Notes: generated from the sequence alone by a model not told the origin. Numbered from the stretch's first letter, positions 1 through 12,865 are shown. The stretch: DNA of 64,000 bases from Perilla frutescens (GCA_026008535.1 BRKX01000003.1:23054001-23118000); one strand, 5' to 3'. Made by a program: numbers and translations.

Positions 1-1934
1 AAATAACCATTACCATTTGGACTTAACGAATTGTGTGCAGAAGTTCTTCAATTGAATTCTGACCAATTTTGACTACGATACTATACAATGTGGATATGAT
101 TTCAAAGCTCTTATCGTCGATGATAAGTTCATTTATTCTATTTTTTTTAATCATTTTGATAACATAAATATCATTTTGAGTCGGAAAAGAACTGAATATA
201 TAGAATGGGCAGTCAAAGGAGTGAATCTGGCAAAATGGGTATTTTAGCTCTAAAACATGATTATATGTGCATATGAGAGCTCATGCAACATGGTATATCA
301 TATCAAATCAGAAGATATTGTGTCCATTACAAAGGAGACAAAGTTGAACAGCAATTGTCGAGCCCGCAGTACTTGTGCAGATTCAAAGAGGCAACGCTGA
401 GGGCACAAACGTGCATTGCGGAAGGTGATTGAGATAGATAAGGATCACCGGAGATACGATCCTGGTTAAAGCTTACCACGAGAAGATAAGTTAAGATCCC
501 TAAAATCTCAAATTCAGTTCAACCAACTTGAAGATAAACCTTTTCCACCGTAGTTGTTGTGGGCACAAGAAATCCGACAAGCGGTTGAAGACCCTCATCT
601 ATGGGGATTTTATCTTTGTACGTACTCCTTTAAATACTAGATCGATTGCTGGAAAACACACACTGAAACATCTATTTTCCGCACTTTACTTCCACACTTT
701 CATTTTTAGCATTTTAGCTGTTCTGCAGCTATAAACAACCTCAGGCCTTATGCCCGCAGGAAGTATGATTTCTTTTTAATGTTGTTTATGTTCAAAGTTG
801 GTGTTGAACACATTTTGATTCAAATCCAGTAAGTTATTTCCATTTATCATGTCTTTACATACTGCATTTTCTGTTCTTTATATTGTGGGTAGCTAGATTT
901 TTATTCCGGGTTTGAACAAAGATGAAGATTTAACATATACTTAAAACTCGTGACGCCTCGTGGACATATTACTGTATGAATGAGTTTCTGCCAAGTTTTG
1001 TTCTTTTGCTAGGAGGGTGTGTTTAATATGATTAATGTGATTGATCACCCTTTAGTTGTAATTGGCTCATTAAAGTTAAAAGGATTAATAAATTATGATT
1101 GTGTGTTCATTCGATGGTAGTTGGGACTTGGTGGGTTTTTATTGGCACACGAGGAATCAGTAAACACAACAGACTTGGGTTCATCTAGAGGCACAATGAT
1201 TCATATCATTTACATCTCTTAGGAGAACCGGGAGATGGGTGGTAGGTTAGAGATATAATCGACAATGAATCACTTTTAAATCTAAATTGTAAGGATGAAG
1301 AAGGAGATACAATGAGGAATCTGATCTCCATAACTGGACGATTCAATCATATAGGAAAATCATTGTGCCCATGAACGAGTGAGTGCGAGCTAAATCGAAT
1401 TCTAGTTCAATCCCGAAACCTTTTATTATTTGATATTCTTCTTATTTACCTTTGCAAATTTTTAGTTGTTGTAATCACGAGAAACTTAAAATCCCATTAA
1501 AATTGTTGACTAGAAAGAGAAGTTATATCAGCTCTTTGTGGGATCGGTTCTGTACACACATCACTGGCTATGCCTGCCGTGGATATCAGAAAAATATAAA
1601 TTATTTTTTAGCGTGAAACGACCGCTCGTCATCAACTTTTTGATTGTACCCTCAATTGTTAAATTAAGTGTCGGGTAATGGAGTAATTGAATAAAAAAAT
1701 TTAAGAGTATTTCATGGCTTAGCCTTAAAATGTTAGCGCCGATTCAAATAGATGTAGAAATTGAACGAGGGTAAGGGTTTGAAAGCTGCGAGCACCAAAA
1801 TTGACCATTAAATATCACCGCCAAATTTTTAACGGAATTATGTTAACTTCCATTAAATCCAAAACTAATAAAGGGTCTTAGTTGATCCACTTTCCCTATA
1901 TTTTAACAGTAGCACTGATAAGGTTCACGCTAAA
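1..1934. other. Intergenic, no gene recognised
   Basis: AT-rich sequence with only short open frames, the longest being a 68-codon frame at 528-734 with no motif I recognise. The part up to about 1000 is less AT-biased and could be an eroded LTR, but I see no terminal repeat, primer-binding site or TSD to support that. Confidence 0.6.
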
Positions 1935-4178
1935 CTTTTTTTTTTTTTTTTTTATGATTTTCCCTTAATTAGTGCAATTTTGCTCACTTATATGTGTTCT
2001 TACTGCTTTTGTTATTTGTGATAAATTCAATTAAGGATCAATTAATTGAACAGGGTAAGAAACAACACGATATGGAAATTGTATAGATTATTCAATGTCA
2101 TTATTTTCCATTCAAATTGTATTTAAGAAGTGGGTTGAAAAGTGTAAATATGAGCATATGATCTAAAATATTCACCTCTAATATATATATATATATATAT
2201 ATATGTAATATGCATTCATATAAAATAAAATAAAACGATAAAAGTATATGATGTGATATATATTCCTCCATATATTTAATACTGTATATAACTTCTCATC
2301 TAATACAGTAAAATTATAATTGGAATGGCTTTCATTGGATTCCTTTAGCAAATATTTAGAATAAGTATCAAAATTTCCCTGTAATTGTTTCATTCTAGGA
2401 AGCAAAACTTCTGCCAAAAGGTATCTCTTTATAGTTAATTTGGGTGAATTATTGTATTAGTTAATCAGTGTCATTTTTTCAACCTATGTACAGTGAAGAG
2501 GATAATAAATAGGCATATAATTATGTAGTGCTAAATCCAACAAATTAAAACTAATACTGTAGTGGCTTAGTTTTCAAGGCCTTAAATAATTTTTAACAAC
2601 ACTCAATATAAATGGGGTTCTATTCGAGCCAATATATCACTAAGAAATTTGTTCGATTAAAAATTGAGGAGATTATAGGGTATTGAATTGAGCTTATTTA
2701 AGATGAGTACGACCGAGTCCCTCGATAACACCCAAACAGTAATAAAGATTCATGTGTTAAAAAATGCTTTTTGGGTTCAAGACTCATCACTCCCCCTTTC
2801 AAATTCAAAAATAAAGGTTATGTATGAATGAATTACTTACATATATTTATTTTTTTCACGTTTTTTTTTTGTTATGAATTGATAAACTAATACTATTGTT
2901 CTCTTTCTAATACCTCAGGTGGGAATAAAATGAAATTAGCAATGGAATTATGAGACAATGAAATCAAATGAATATTGACACTCATATGGTTGATATCAAC
3001 AAGGAATAATATAGGAATGCAACTGCTATTCATGAATTTATTTTATTATTACTATTTATAATTAATAAATAAAAATACCTGAATTTTTTTAAATAAAAAA
3101 ATTACCCTTAAAGAGATATTCGTGAATTTATTTTATTATCATTGTTCAATATATATATATATATATATATTATTGAATATTATGCAATTTTGGTAATATT
3201 AATATTTGTGAAAAATCGAGTATCCTTAAGTATTTCCTTAACTATCAGTGAGGTTTATATATTATGTAAAGTTACTTTTCTATAACATTAGTAGCAAATT
3301 TTGAATTATTATAGAACTCGATTAATCATCAATAAATTATTAATGGGATTTTAAAAACTTCTTAAATTTAAATATTATATATGTATATATATTATTTATC
3401 GTCAAATTTTTTAAGTTTTTTTTTATAATTTATTTTTTTAAAAAATAGTATCAATTTGTATGATTGATGACTTTTGAGTTTTTATATAATTCTATACAAA
3501 TTTTTATGATTTATTTTATTTTATATTTTTTTTAAAAAAATATTATAGTATTATTACTTTATTTTTTAGAAATCATTTTACTAGAATAAGAGATTTCATT
3601 TGTAAAAAAAAAACCAGCATAAATTTGTAAATCAATTAAGAAAATTTATTACTTGATGACATCGTCGAACGTAGATGCAACAGTCATAGGAGTAGTCAAT
3701 AAAATTCTATATGCGATAATTATATTAGGAAAACAATCTAAACCTTTCAAAAACTTCAAAATATCATAGGGTCCTATATTCGTTCAAGAAATCAGAATTA
3801 GAATCAAAGAATGAAAGAATTCGTTTATGTAGAGAATTCTCCATTAATTCGCTCAAGCATATAATTAAATTTAGATTTCTGAATCATTCAAATAAAAAAA
3901 TCGAAAAAGAAGAAGAATTGAGTTTAAGAAAAATACTCACTAAGAATGCCTTTGGGGAATCGTGTAATGAAAGAAAAATTTTGTAATTATAGAATTATAG
4001 TGACAACAGACTCGGAAGCGTGATTTATGAAAGAATATTTGAGTTTGATATGAGTATTTCATGAAAAAGATGAGAAACCATTTTCATATAAAAAAAATCT
4101 AACGGTAATTAGAAGAATAATCATGAAAGAAGATGGAAAGTTGCAAAATTGAATAGAAAATAATGTATATGTTGGAAG
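1935..4178. other. AT-rich intergenic with microsatellites
   Basis: No coding signal. It holds a poly-T run near 1936-1953, (TA)n tracts near 2182-2203 and 3150-3170, and long A/T homopolymers around 3060-3560. Short frames over the (TA)n tracts translate to Tyr-Ile repeats and are artefacts. Confidence 0.7.
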
Positions 4179-4203
4179 TTGGAACTTGGAAATCAAGATG
4201 TTT

Positions 4204-4312
4204 TTTTTTTTTTTTTTTCTTTACTCACACACCCGACCTGTGGTATTGAGGAAATTCGAACCCGTGACATTTGATCTCCAAGCAACCTCACTCCACCACT
4301 AGGACATCCCCA
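4204..4312 (-). mobile_element. tRNA-derived SINE with long TSD
   Basis: Read on the minus strand, the element begins GGGGATGTCCTAGTGG, has a box A-like segment (TAGTGGTGGAGTG), a box B-like GGGTTCGAATTTC about 45 bases later, and ends in a poly-A tract (poly-T at 4201-4218 on the plus strand). This is the layout of a Pol III-transcribed plant SINE. It is flanked by a perfect direct repeat of 25 bases, 4179-4203 and 4313-4337, which is the TSD (the outer three T merge with the tail). The perfect TSD implies a fairly recent insertion. The family is not assigned. Confidence 0.88.
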
Positions 4313-4453
4313 TTGGAACTTGGAAATCAAGATGTTTGCATTAGGTATTACCACAAAGAGGAGAGAATTGAGAAAATTTAATTTATTAAAAAAATATATA
4401 AGATATACTAAATAGAAGTAAAGAAAAAAAAATGAGGCCCTATAAATTGTGAG

Positions 4454-4574
4454 ACCTTGTGCAAAAGCTCACCCTGCACACCCTGTTAGATGGCCCTACC
4501 TAATGGTATTGAGAAAATTCAAACTCGTGACCTTTAATTTTTAAGCAATGTCATTCCACTATTAAGTCATCCCA
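4454..4574 (-). mobile_element. Degenerate SINE related to the preceding one
   Basis: On the minus strand this shares the order and spacing of the SINE at 4204-4312: a GGGATGACTTAATAGTGG start, then GGTCACGAGTTTGAATTTTC where box B should be (the GGTTCGA core has decayed to AGTTTGA), then TCAATACCATTAGG. The two copies lie 140 bases apart in the same orientation. No clear TSD or tail survives. Confidence 0.6.
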
Positions 4575-4798
4575 TCGAAATTGTTTGCACAAGTTCTCGA
4601 TATCCTATAAAATGTAAACTATTTTATTATTTAATTAGCATGCATGTCATTTAATAATATATTACCAAGAGTTGCGCTAGTAATAATATATTCACTGTGA
4701 TATCATTGTTGACGATATTCGTCGCCTTGCTCGAAAATTGTCTTTCATTTTGTTTCAGTACCCCCAATAACATGTAATAGAGCAGCTTATTATAAAGT
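4575..4798. other. Intergenic spacer
   Basis: Short AT-rich spacer between the degenerate SINE and the hAT-like element. Nothing recognisable. Confidence 0.6.
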
Positions 4799-6779
4799 TA
4801 GGGGTCCGAATACCTTCAAGCTCGAGTTCGGCTCGTTTAAGTTATACTCGGTTCGAGCTCGAGTTCGAGTTCGACTCGAGCTTCGAGTTTGAGTTCGAGT
4901 TCGGCTCGAATTAGAAAATTCGTGATCGAGTTCGATTGGAGCTCGGCTCGATAAGGATATGTTCAAGTTCGATTAAAAAAACTCGATAAAAAGCTCGATT
5001 AAAGCTCGATAATAATAAAATTTGTGATCGAGTCCTTTTCTTTTCTTTTCTAGATTTTCTTTAATTATGTTTATTTTTATTTTATTTTCTTTAAACTAAT
5101 TACTTAATTATGTAATTGTAGTCATGCTTATTACTCATTTAATTATTTTTTATGTATAGGTGTATTCAAATTTTAATATATATTTACCTTAATTTGAATT
5201 AAAATTTCAAAAAAAATTCTAATATAATTTATAAATCATAATTTACTCATGTCTCATTTTATTTTTATTTTATCGATCATTCATTTTCACTTTTTATTTA
5301 AAATTTGTATTCATTAGTTAATTAGTAATTTATCTCACTATCTATGATAGCTTATTATTTTTCTTTCAAACTTCAATATACAAATATTTTACAATCATCT
5401 TAATTCCAATTCAAATTTCAAAGTGTTTTGTATTATGCAATTTATAAATTATAATTCAAACATATCTCATTTTCTTACTATTTTATTGATTATTCAGTTT
5501 CATTTTTATATAAATTGTAATTATATTAGTTGATTGATGATATAGTTCATTATTCTTGTTAGTTTATTATTTTTTACTACACATTCACACATGTTCCAAC
5601 TGATAAGTAAATATTTATAATAATCTTAATTCGAACACAAATTTCAAAGTTTTTTATAATATGATTTATAAACCATAATTTATTTTTATTGTTATATCTC
5701 AATTTTATTTTATTTTATTGGTATATAAATTAAATATTTCAATGAGGCACGCAAAAGTATACATAATATTTGTATATTATATAATAATTGAGTAAATTGA
5801 TATAATATATATTGTCGAATCAAATGAACTAAGTAATTATCAGACACTATTAATTGTTTGTTGATGAATAATTGTGATTTAATTCAATATAATGATGTTT
5901 GTTTGATATCATAGGTTTAATCAAATTCATTTGTGTTTATTTCATTATCAAATCTCAATTCTTAATTATAACTATAAACTATAATTTTAATTACCTCATA
6001 ATTAGATAGTTTTTTTGTTAGACTTCTTCAAAATTCAAATATACTATTTTATATTAATATTTTAACTAAATAAATTGTAAATGGATATCTTAAAGTTGGA
6101 TAATTAATATTTTATTACATTATTTTTTATCATATAAATCTATTTACATATTCCTATTTTTTGTTTAATAAAATAAGCTTAACTTAATGTTTGTAAATCT
6201 CATTAATTGATTCCCTTTTTTTTATGATAGTACGAATTCTTAGATTTCGTAGAGTTCATATAGTCTATTATTATTAGTTTAATATATTTATCTGATAAAT
6301 TGATAATATGATATTATATATGTTTATATAAATATAATATATATATATATATTTGCATATATTTAAGTTTTGGAGAATTGTTATAAAAACGTTATTTGAT
6401 TCAATTAACATAATTGTTAATAATTTGGTCGAGTGACTATAATAACAAATTGAAATACATTTGGTTAATGTTTGAATCTTGTTGGGGGTGAAAATTTAAA
6501 TTTTTTAGCTTATTTGTCAAAGCTCGATTAAGCTCGATTAAAAGTTCGATTAGAAGCTCGATTAAAAGCTCGCGAACTACTCGATAAAAGCTCGTTTATA
6601 GTCGAACTCGAGCTACTCGTGAGAAGCTCGCGAGTAGCTCAAGTTCGGCTCGAGAAAATTATCGAGCTCGAAAAAAAGCTCGAATTCGGCTCGTTTAATA
6701 AACGAACGAGTTTCGATCGAACTTTTTTCGAGCCGATATTCGAGTAGCTCACGAACAGTTTGGTTCATTTACAGCCCTA
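4799..6779. mobile_element. hAT-like non-autonomous element with CTCGA-rich arms
   Basis: The right end reads, in reverse complement, TAGGGCTGTAAATGAACC, a hAT-type terminus seen in many plants; the left end TAGGGGTCCGAATACC is a poorer match. Inside both ends lie about 220-250 bases packed with CTCGA/TTCGAG/GGCTCG motifs (4826-5035 and 6515-6745), while the central 1.4 kb is very AT-rich and non-coding. Clustered subterminal motifs are typical of transposase-binding arms in hAT and related elements. No 8-bp TSD is visible (TATAAAGT on the left, CTCACGTC on the right), so either a boundary is wrong or the ends have recombined. Confidence 0.55.
5188..5760. repeat. Degenerate tandem repeat, ~211-225 bp unit
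   Basis: A block starting CTTAATT...AAATTTCAAA recurs at 5188, 5399 and 5624. Each copy is followed by a stretch resembling TTTATAAATCATAATTTA and later CATTTTATTTTTATTTTATC, giving about 2.6 diverged copies. The repeat forms part of the AT-rich core of the hAT-like element. Confidence 0.55.
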
Positions 6780-7828
6780 CTCACGTCGCATCCTTAGTGC
6801 TTGAGGACGTAATATTTCAATGTATTTGTAAAATTATTTTTAAGAATTTTACCTCCATATAATAATAAAATGATATTAAATTTAAAATATATTTATATAT
6901 CTACATAAAATATCTGGATATATTTAACTATGTTACATTAAATATTTTTTTTAATATTTTCTAGGTACATAGTACATGAATGAATCTTCTAAATCTAATA
7001 TATACACAATGTACATGTAAGATGTACCTATTTTTAAATCATGAATTTTATATATCTTTTAAATTTATGTTTTAAAAATATGAAGAGACACGTTTCCAAG
7101 TGTCACATAATGTATATTAATTTTTTAAAAAAATTATAATTTTAATATGTAAATTTCGATACAAGAATAATTTTCCTATTGTAATATTTTATATAGTCCT
7201 GATGATATTATTGTATAAAAGCTTTAGTGGGCATTGATGAATTAATAATTTTTTCCCCTTTCTCAATAAAAAAAAGAAAGAAAGATTTATTTTTTAGGGG
7301 AAGGAAAAGGAGTTACTCACCTCATAAATATTTTATCTACAGTAATTTAATTTATCGATAGAAAATACAACTTTCTAGGTACATAGTTAAGGATTAGTAC
7401 AAAGTATAGTGTGTACTAATAAATTAAAAGAATTGATCAAGCCGTACAAAGTTGTTTGTTCTTATATATATTTCCGACCGTGAATTTCTTGATTTGGTTT
7501 GCGTGTGGGGACAAAATTCAAAGATAAAAGCTAAAAGAAATTTTGACTTAGGAACATCTTTTACTTATTATTTGAAACAAATATGACTATCATAGTCATT
7601 TAAGAAAATTGAGCAATAGATTTAGTTTCCTCCAATTTATCCTAAGATGTCGGATTGATTGTAGGGCATCAAATATCTTTTCCTAGTTGGGATATACATT
7701 CCCTACGTATTATATTAATTGTATTAGAGTTACAGAAGATTTTGTGTAAGGTCATCTCATGAATTAAAGTAAGTACATGTGAGACTTGTTAAACAATTTC
7801 ACACAAGCTTTTGTAGTTAGTTGATCTT
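6780..7828. other. AT-rich intergenic
   Basis: No coding frame, terminal repeat or RNA gene signal is visible here. Confidence 0.6.
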
Positions 7829-7836
7829 AAAAATCA

Positions 7837-8213
7837 CGAGCAGGTCTTGTGTGTACTAGGTGCACATCAGACGGTCAACGCGTTGGCCGGGTCAATGTGC
7901 GTTGACTCGGTTAATGTGTTGACCATAAAATTCGTCAAAATTAATATCATTCATAAAATTGAAAAGTATCATTTTCAACGCCTAAAGGCATCATTTGTAT
8001 CATTCAAAAGTATTGGTTAGAAAAAAAAAATAAAAAAAAAATATTAAAATTAGTATCAATCTAAACACTAAAAAGTATCATTCAAAATTAAAAAAAAAGT
8101 ATCACTTGTGACCCTAAAAAGTATCATCCGTTTTGACGATTTTTTTGGTCAATGCTTTGACCGGGTCAACGTGTTGACCGTCTGATGTACATCTTATGTA
8201 CACAGTATTTGCG
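7837..8213. mobile_element. MITE with ~45-bp inverted termini and 8-bp TSD
   Basis: The ends are imperfect inverted repeats sharing the core ACATCAGACGGTCAAC, followed by GCGTTGGCCGGGTCAA on the left and ACGTTGACCCGGTCAA on the right (inverted). The direct repeat AAAAATCA (7829-7836 and 8214-8221) flanks the element as an 8-bp TSD, which fits hAT- or Mutator-type transposition. The 377-bp interior has several AAAGTATCAT motifs and no coding capacity. A possible relative with the motif CATCAGACGG lies near 11080-11100. Confidence 0.7.
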
Positions 8214-8256
8214 AAAAATCATTTATTTTCTTTGTCATGCTAGTTATTAATATACA

Positions 8257-8259
<3 letters not shown>

Positions 8260-8335
<76 letters not shown>
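8260..8335. repeat. Compound (TA)n(GA)n microsatellite
   Basis: About 40 bases of alternating TA run directly into about 35 bases of alternating AG. Confidence 0.95.
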
Positions 8336-8337
<2 letters not shown>

Positions 8338-8416
8338 CAAACTACATAATAATAAATAATATAGTTATTTCAAAATTTAAAATTTAAATAATAAATGTAT
8401 CTTTGGAACATTTATA

Positions 8417-9844
8417 TGTTGGGGTTTTTTCGAATTAAACCATCGCAGGATCATTTGGTTGTTTATTAATCCATGTTTATGCAAATCATATTTTTATGTC
8501 ACATACATGTTTATCACGCCAAGCACAAAATCACGCAAAACGAATCTAACAAAGCGGAATACATAGATTCGAATTACTTACAATTGTCAGACGGTCTATG
8601 GACAAGATTAAAGATCTAATCTTGCTGTTGAATGAAACAAAACAGGCGCCCCTTTTTCTCAAAATAATCGGCCACCACAATTCTACTCCAAGATCTTCTG
8701 TTGTATTCCCGGACTCTATCTAGATTCAGAGTGGGCTAAAATCTACTAAATAGGTTTGTGAAATCTGTGGATATTTTGAGAGACAAAGAGGGGTTGATTT
8801 CTTATGTTGAAATTTTCGAACCCACCTCCTTTATTTATAGGGGAAGTGGCCGAAAATATGTCTCCCAACCCTACTGGGTTTGGGCCTCTATCTCAATTTC
8901 AATATCCAGTCCACTATTAGTCAATTGGGCTACAACAGGGATCTAGAAGAATATTAAATTGACTAACTAATTTATTTAATATCCAATATCCAATAAACTT
9001 AGGATATAATTAAATAAATTAAGTTTTACATTTATTCCACTAAAGAAGCAAAACTGACCTACCAATTTAATACATATTTACGAATATGCTTTCTCCTTTA
9101 GTCCAGCCATTCCCCGTGTTTAAGATATAATGTTCATTAATTAATTATGTCAGCCTCTGACAACGATAATTAATTAACATCTAAAACCTTGAGTAGTACC
9201 ACACAAGCTTTACTCATGTACGGAATAAATTCCACCTGCAGGATTTCAACATGAACTTGTGTTTCCTCAAGAGAACATCATCAACCTGGTGCACCAGGAC
9301 ACGGTGCTCATGCATACTGCTCGAGACATCATGTATACATTATTATTACCCAAGATATCGAGTTTGATCTACAAAAAGATCTCACCCATTGATAAATTAA
9401 AGTAACAAACAATGCACACATATGCTCGCCAATATCACATGAGTTCAGAACCCGAACTCTGTGGATCTTTATTCTCTCACTAACTGAGTCAGAGACAGAG
9501 AATAGTATCCTATCGTGATCATCCTCAATATACTAACGAGTGTACTAGAATAATCAGTTAGTCAAGATAAACTAACTTATCAGATTATTCTACGGTGTAC
9601 CGATGATATGTTCAGGACCATCTAAGCCGTGAGCTCTTTAATACAATACAAGGTTCTAATGATATGATCTTACCATGTGACTCCCCACACCATATCATCT
9701 ACAATGTAAGTATATGGAACATTGCATAGAACAATTATAGAACATAATCTAAATGTAAACAGTGACTGCAATAACTTTCATTTCATATCATCATATCATC
9801 AGAAAAGTATACAAAGACAAGTCTTCTAGTATACAAAACTAACA
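8417..9844 (-). mobile_element. Solo LTR of copia family A
   Basis: This 1428-base block starts TGTTGGGGTTTTTTCGAATT and ends GTATACAAAACTAACA, the inverse of the 3' LTR at 46603-48033, so it lies on the minus strand. The 5-bp direct repeat TTATA (8412-8416 and 9845-9849) flanks it exactly, with no internal domain attached. That is the signature of a solo LTR left by recombination between the two LTRs of a full element. A TATA-like motif on the minus strand (CTATAAATAAAGG, near 8829-8841) marks the likely LTR promoter. Open frames inside it are chance. Confidence 0.93.
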
Positions 9845-9934
9845 TTATATCTATGTTATAATTTCAACATGTTTTATCGATTTATTTGTCCTTTCATTTT
9901 CTATAAGAAAATATGTATTTGTCCTTTCTTTTTC

Positions 9935-10640
9935 TTCGGTGAGATTGGCGTTGCGAGAGGTTCCTCTTGTGGGAGTAAAACAGGGTTTTATAAGGAACTC
10001 AGTTCCGAATCTGTTAATTCTCAAAAAGCTTGGTGTTCCAACACGGGCTGCTCTTCTTTCTCGGTTGTCTGGCACCCGCCTCCTACTCGGTAGATTAAGA
10101 TTAACATTGATGGCTCATCTTATGGAGCTCCTGGGCATATTGCAATAGAAGGTGTGTTAGGAGAATAGATGGTTTAGTGATATGTTGTTTCCATATAGAT
10201 GCATGTATAGGCTTTGTTTTTTAGGCTGAATTATTGGGAGTGATTTTTTGCTTTGGGATGTGCCGCAGAGATGTCTCTAGACTTTATTTGGTTGGAGGCA
10301 GACTTTATTTATGTGGCTTCGTTGCTCTCATCTTGAAGTCTTCTAGTGCCTTGGAGATTAAAGGCTAGATGGCATGAGGTGTTGCAATACTTGGGTATTC
10401 ATTTTTGAGTATCTCATATTTATCGAGAAGGCAATCAGGCTGTTGATCGCTTGGCTTCTTCTTCTATGCCTTTGGGTTTTTGGTTATCGCCTTTACCTTG
10501 TATTGATGATGTTATTCATTCTAATTACTTTGGTACTTATTATTTTTGTTTTACTTAGAGGGATACTCTTTTCCCAATATGATTTTTCCTACAATGAGTT
10601 TTCCATATTGATTTTGATGAGGCTCTGATCTCTAAAGTTA
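9935..10640 (+). pseudogene. LINE (non-LTR retrotransposon) RNase H remnant
   Basis: Conceptual translation across several stops and frameshifts gives the typical C-terminal region of plant L1-type LINE proteins. WHPPPTR (about 10070-10090) is followed by IKINIDGSSYGAPGHIAIEG (about 10096-10155), which holds the first catalytic Asp of an RVT_3/RNase H fold. Later come ELLGV-like and HIYREGNQAVDRLASSS segments (about 10410-10465), matching the closing motif of the domain. The frame breaks near 10093, 10167 and 10370. No poly-A tail or TSD is evident, and reverse transcriptase is absent, so this is a 3' fragment. It directly follows the solo LTR. Confidence 0.75.
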
Positions 10641-11361
10641 TCATGATATGATTTTCGAAATTTCTAGGATTGGTATCTCTTTTTTTTTATACAATTCATT
10701 TGAGATTATGAAGTTTTTCGTGCATGGCACGAGGCACTATATATGTAAGTTTATTTGATATATTATAAAATTCATGCATGAGTTTGTTTGATAGATAAGT
10801 ATTAGGCTATTTATTTAAAAGGATATATTAAATTGTTTGAGGGAGTAATTTGTCATGAAAATATAAATTGTAGGGTGTGGAATGTCAACTTTGTTAGTTT
10901 TAGGGTGCATTAATTGTGTAAAATGAGTGTAATTTAATGGTGCCATCGGGCCACTTATCAATTACCCCGAAAAAAGTAGAGCATGTGAATACTACTAATG
11001 GTTTGATGACTAATGATCCATTGGTGTATTTGAGAAATTAAGGAGGATATATACATATAGGAAAATTATTTTGTACATTGAATGTACACAAGCCATCAGA
11101 CGGACGGGTATATTGCCAAGACCTGACCCAATTCAAATAAAAATATAACTTTCAATCCTGAAAAATATCACTTTTATTTTACTTGAAAGTATTGCTAAAA
11201 TTAAAAAAGAAAAAAGAAAAAAAAAGACGGTGACATTTCGCTAATTATTATTACATTTTTAGATTGAAATGTATCATGTGTCATGTGCGCGCTCAGCACG
11301 CGTACCGCATACACCCCAATGTTAATATGGCATGTGTCTTGATGTACATAAGACCTTTACA
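10641..11361. other. Intergenic; possible diverged MITE at 11060-11355
   Basis: No gene. GTACACAAGCCATCAGACGG (11084-11103) and the inverse of TGATGTACATAAGACC (11340-11355) resemble the termini of the MITE at 7837-8213, but the inverted repeat is weak and I found no TSD. Confidence 0.35.
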
Positions 11362-11382
11362 TCTATATATATATATATATAA

Positions 11383-12240
11383 TTAAAATATATTTGTTGA
11401 ATAAGTAGCATCAAATGACACAATATCGTCAAACAACAAAAAGATCCTCCTTAAAATTGGATTAGCACATAAAAGCATTGTCAACTGATTATCCTTGTTA
11501 ACAGTATAATCAAATACAAATGCAGAACATAGTTCATGCCTTTTAGCAAACTTATCAAGCATCATCTGAGTATCAACACCAACAACAAATGCCTTCAAAT
11601 CTCGGTTAAAGATTTTAAAATCAACAATTGTGCACCCGTTATTTTAATATCCACCAACAACTTATTTAAAGAGCCTGTAAGACTTCATAGGTCCAATATT
11701 TGCTCTAGTACAATTTAGCATAAAACTTTGACATGCTGCATCCAAATTCCTAATGATCTTCAGAAATTCCTTATGTGTATCCGAAATAAGAGCATACGAA
11801 TGACGTTCATCAAAACGATGAACAATATATCCATTCTGACCGTTATACTTCCGAATAAGACGAGCCATGCAACACAACCTCTTAGACACCTAATGCCTTT
11901 TTTTTTTGAAAAATCAACAAATTCCAAGGATGAGTTCTTAAAACCCTCCCGCGCACACAATATATATGCATGTCAAAATTATAATACCATCTTTTGATCT
12001 CTTGATAGTAGATAAACGAATATCATACTTGCAAGATGTAGCACATGCCTTATAAAATTGAATACCACCCTCCAGAGTAATGAAATTTTTACTCAATATT
12101 GGCTTCAAAGATGAATCACATTTAAGAATATAATATGCCGACAACCTAGGGCTAATCTCTATAGTAGTGTCAATAGAACCTCTTGGCAAATTCAAATATG
12201 TAAACAAATCAAAGTAATACATCAATATAAACATAATCAA
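11383..12240 (-). pseudogene. FAR1/FHY3-type MULE transposase fragment
   Basis: Minus-strand frames, joined across frameshifts, follow the order of FAR1-related proteins, which derive from Mutator-like transposases. Near 12080-11940 comes the N-terminal zinc-binding region: FITLEGGIQFYKACATS, then CIYIVCAGGF. Then come CLRGCVAWLV / RLCCMARLIRKYNGQNGYIV and FDERHSYALI (about 11890-11790), and FLKIIRNLDAACQSFML plus RANIGPMKSYRLFK. Finally, at 11598-11383, AFVFDYTVNKDNQL and LLFDDIVSFDATYSTN match the start of the MULE domain with its first acidic residue. It stops at the (TA)n tract, so the catalytic remainder is missing. It cannot encode an active protein. Confidence 0.75.
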
Positions 12241-12824
12241 ATTATAACCGGATTGCTAACACTATTACAATGCTAACGGATAACAAAATATATGTTAATT
12301 GTTCCGTATATTTGTGCTATATATATCCATACTAATAAATATGAATTTTCATACAAACAAACACTCAAACACAATTGCTAATGACGATAGACATCTTTTC
12401 CTAATGAAATACGCTGATTTACCTAGCGAATTCATCTAACTAAAATCTTTTGAAAAAAAGAGCAAATCAACAAAAAAGGATGCAAAACCAAACATTAATT
12501 TTCACCTGGTGTATTCATCTGACTAAGGCTCTCAAAATAATCAAACTAATCGATAGAAAAAAATGAAAAATCAATTATATCAAAGAACTAAAATCGATTA
12601 TCACAATATCAAATGAAATCAAATGTAAAGATCAAGATTCCGTGAAATTTGGAAACAAATCAAAATATAGTCGGAAAATTATAAAACTACCCCTCGCCTT
12701 ATTAAAACCCCCCTATATTCCAGTATGCCAACGAAAAATTTAAACCAGAATCCTCAAAATGAGCAATCCAATGTATGAGATCATTTACTTGTTCTCACAC
12801 CAAAGAATGGTTCTCACTTGACCC

Positions 12825-12827
<3 letters not shown>
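11383..12827 (-). mobile_element. (TA)n-flanked element E0 (truncated, FAR1-bearing)
   Basis: The segment lies between (TA)n tracts at 11362-11382 and 12828-12862 and contains the FAR1-like pseudogene. Its right terminus, read inward on the minus strand, is GGGTCAAGTGAGAACC followed by a second GGTGTGAGAAC motif. That is the same two-step terminus seen at elements E2 and E3. The left terminus is missing. I infer that this is the remnant of a coding member of the family. Confidence 0.55.

Positions 12828-12862
<35 letters not shown>

Positions 12863-12865
<3 letters not shown>

Noticed and set aside
2178..2417. Minus-strand frame ending in Tyr-Ile repeats
   Set aside because: It reads through a (TA)n microsatellite and has no motif. 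The same applies to frames at 14022-14219, 20470-20706 and 21654-21854.
4241..4312. A tRNA gene on the minus strand
   Set aside because: Box A- and B-like motifs are present but the cloverleaf cannot be formed, and the poly-A tail and TSD show a SINE.
11536..11997. Plus-strand frames over the FAR1 remnant
   Set aside because: The minus strand carries the recognisable protein; the plus-strand frames are its shadows.
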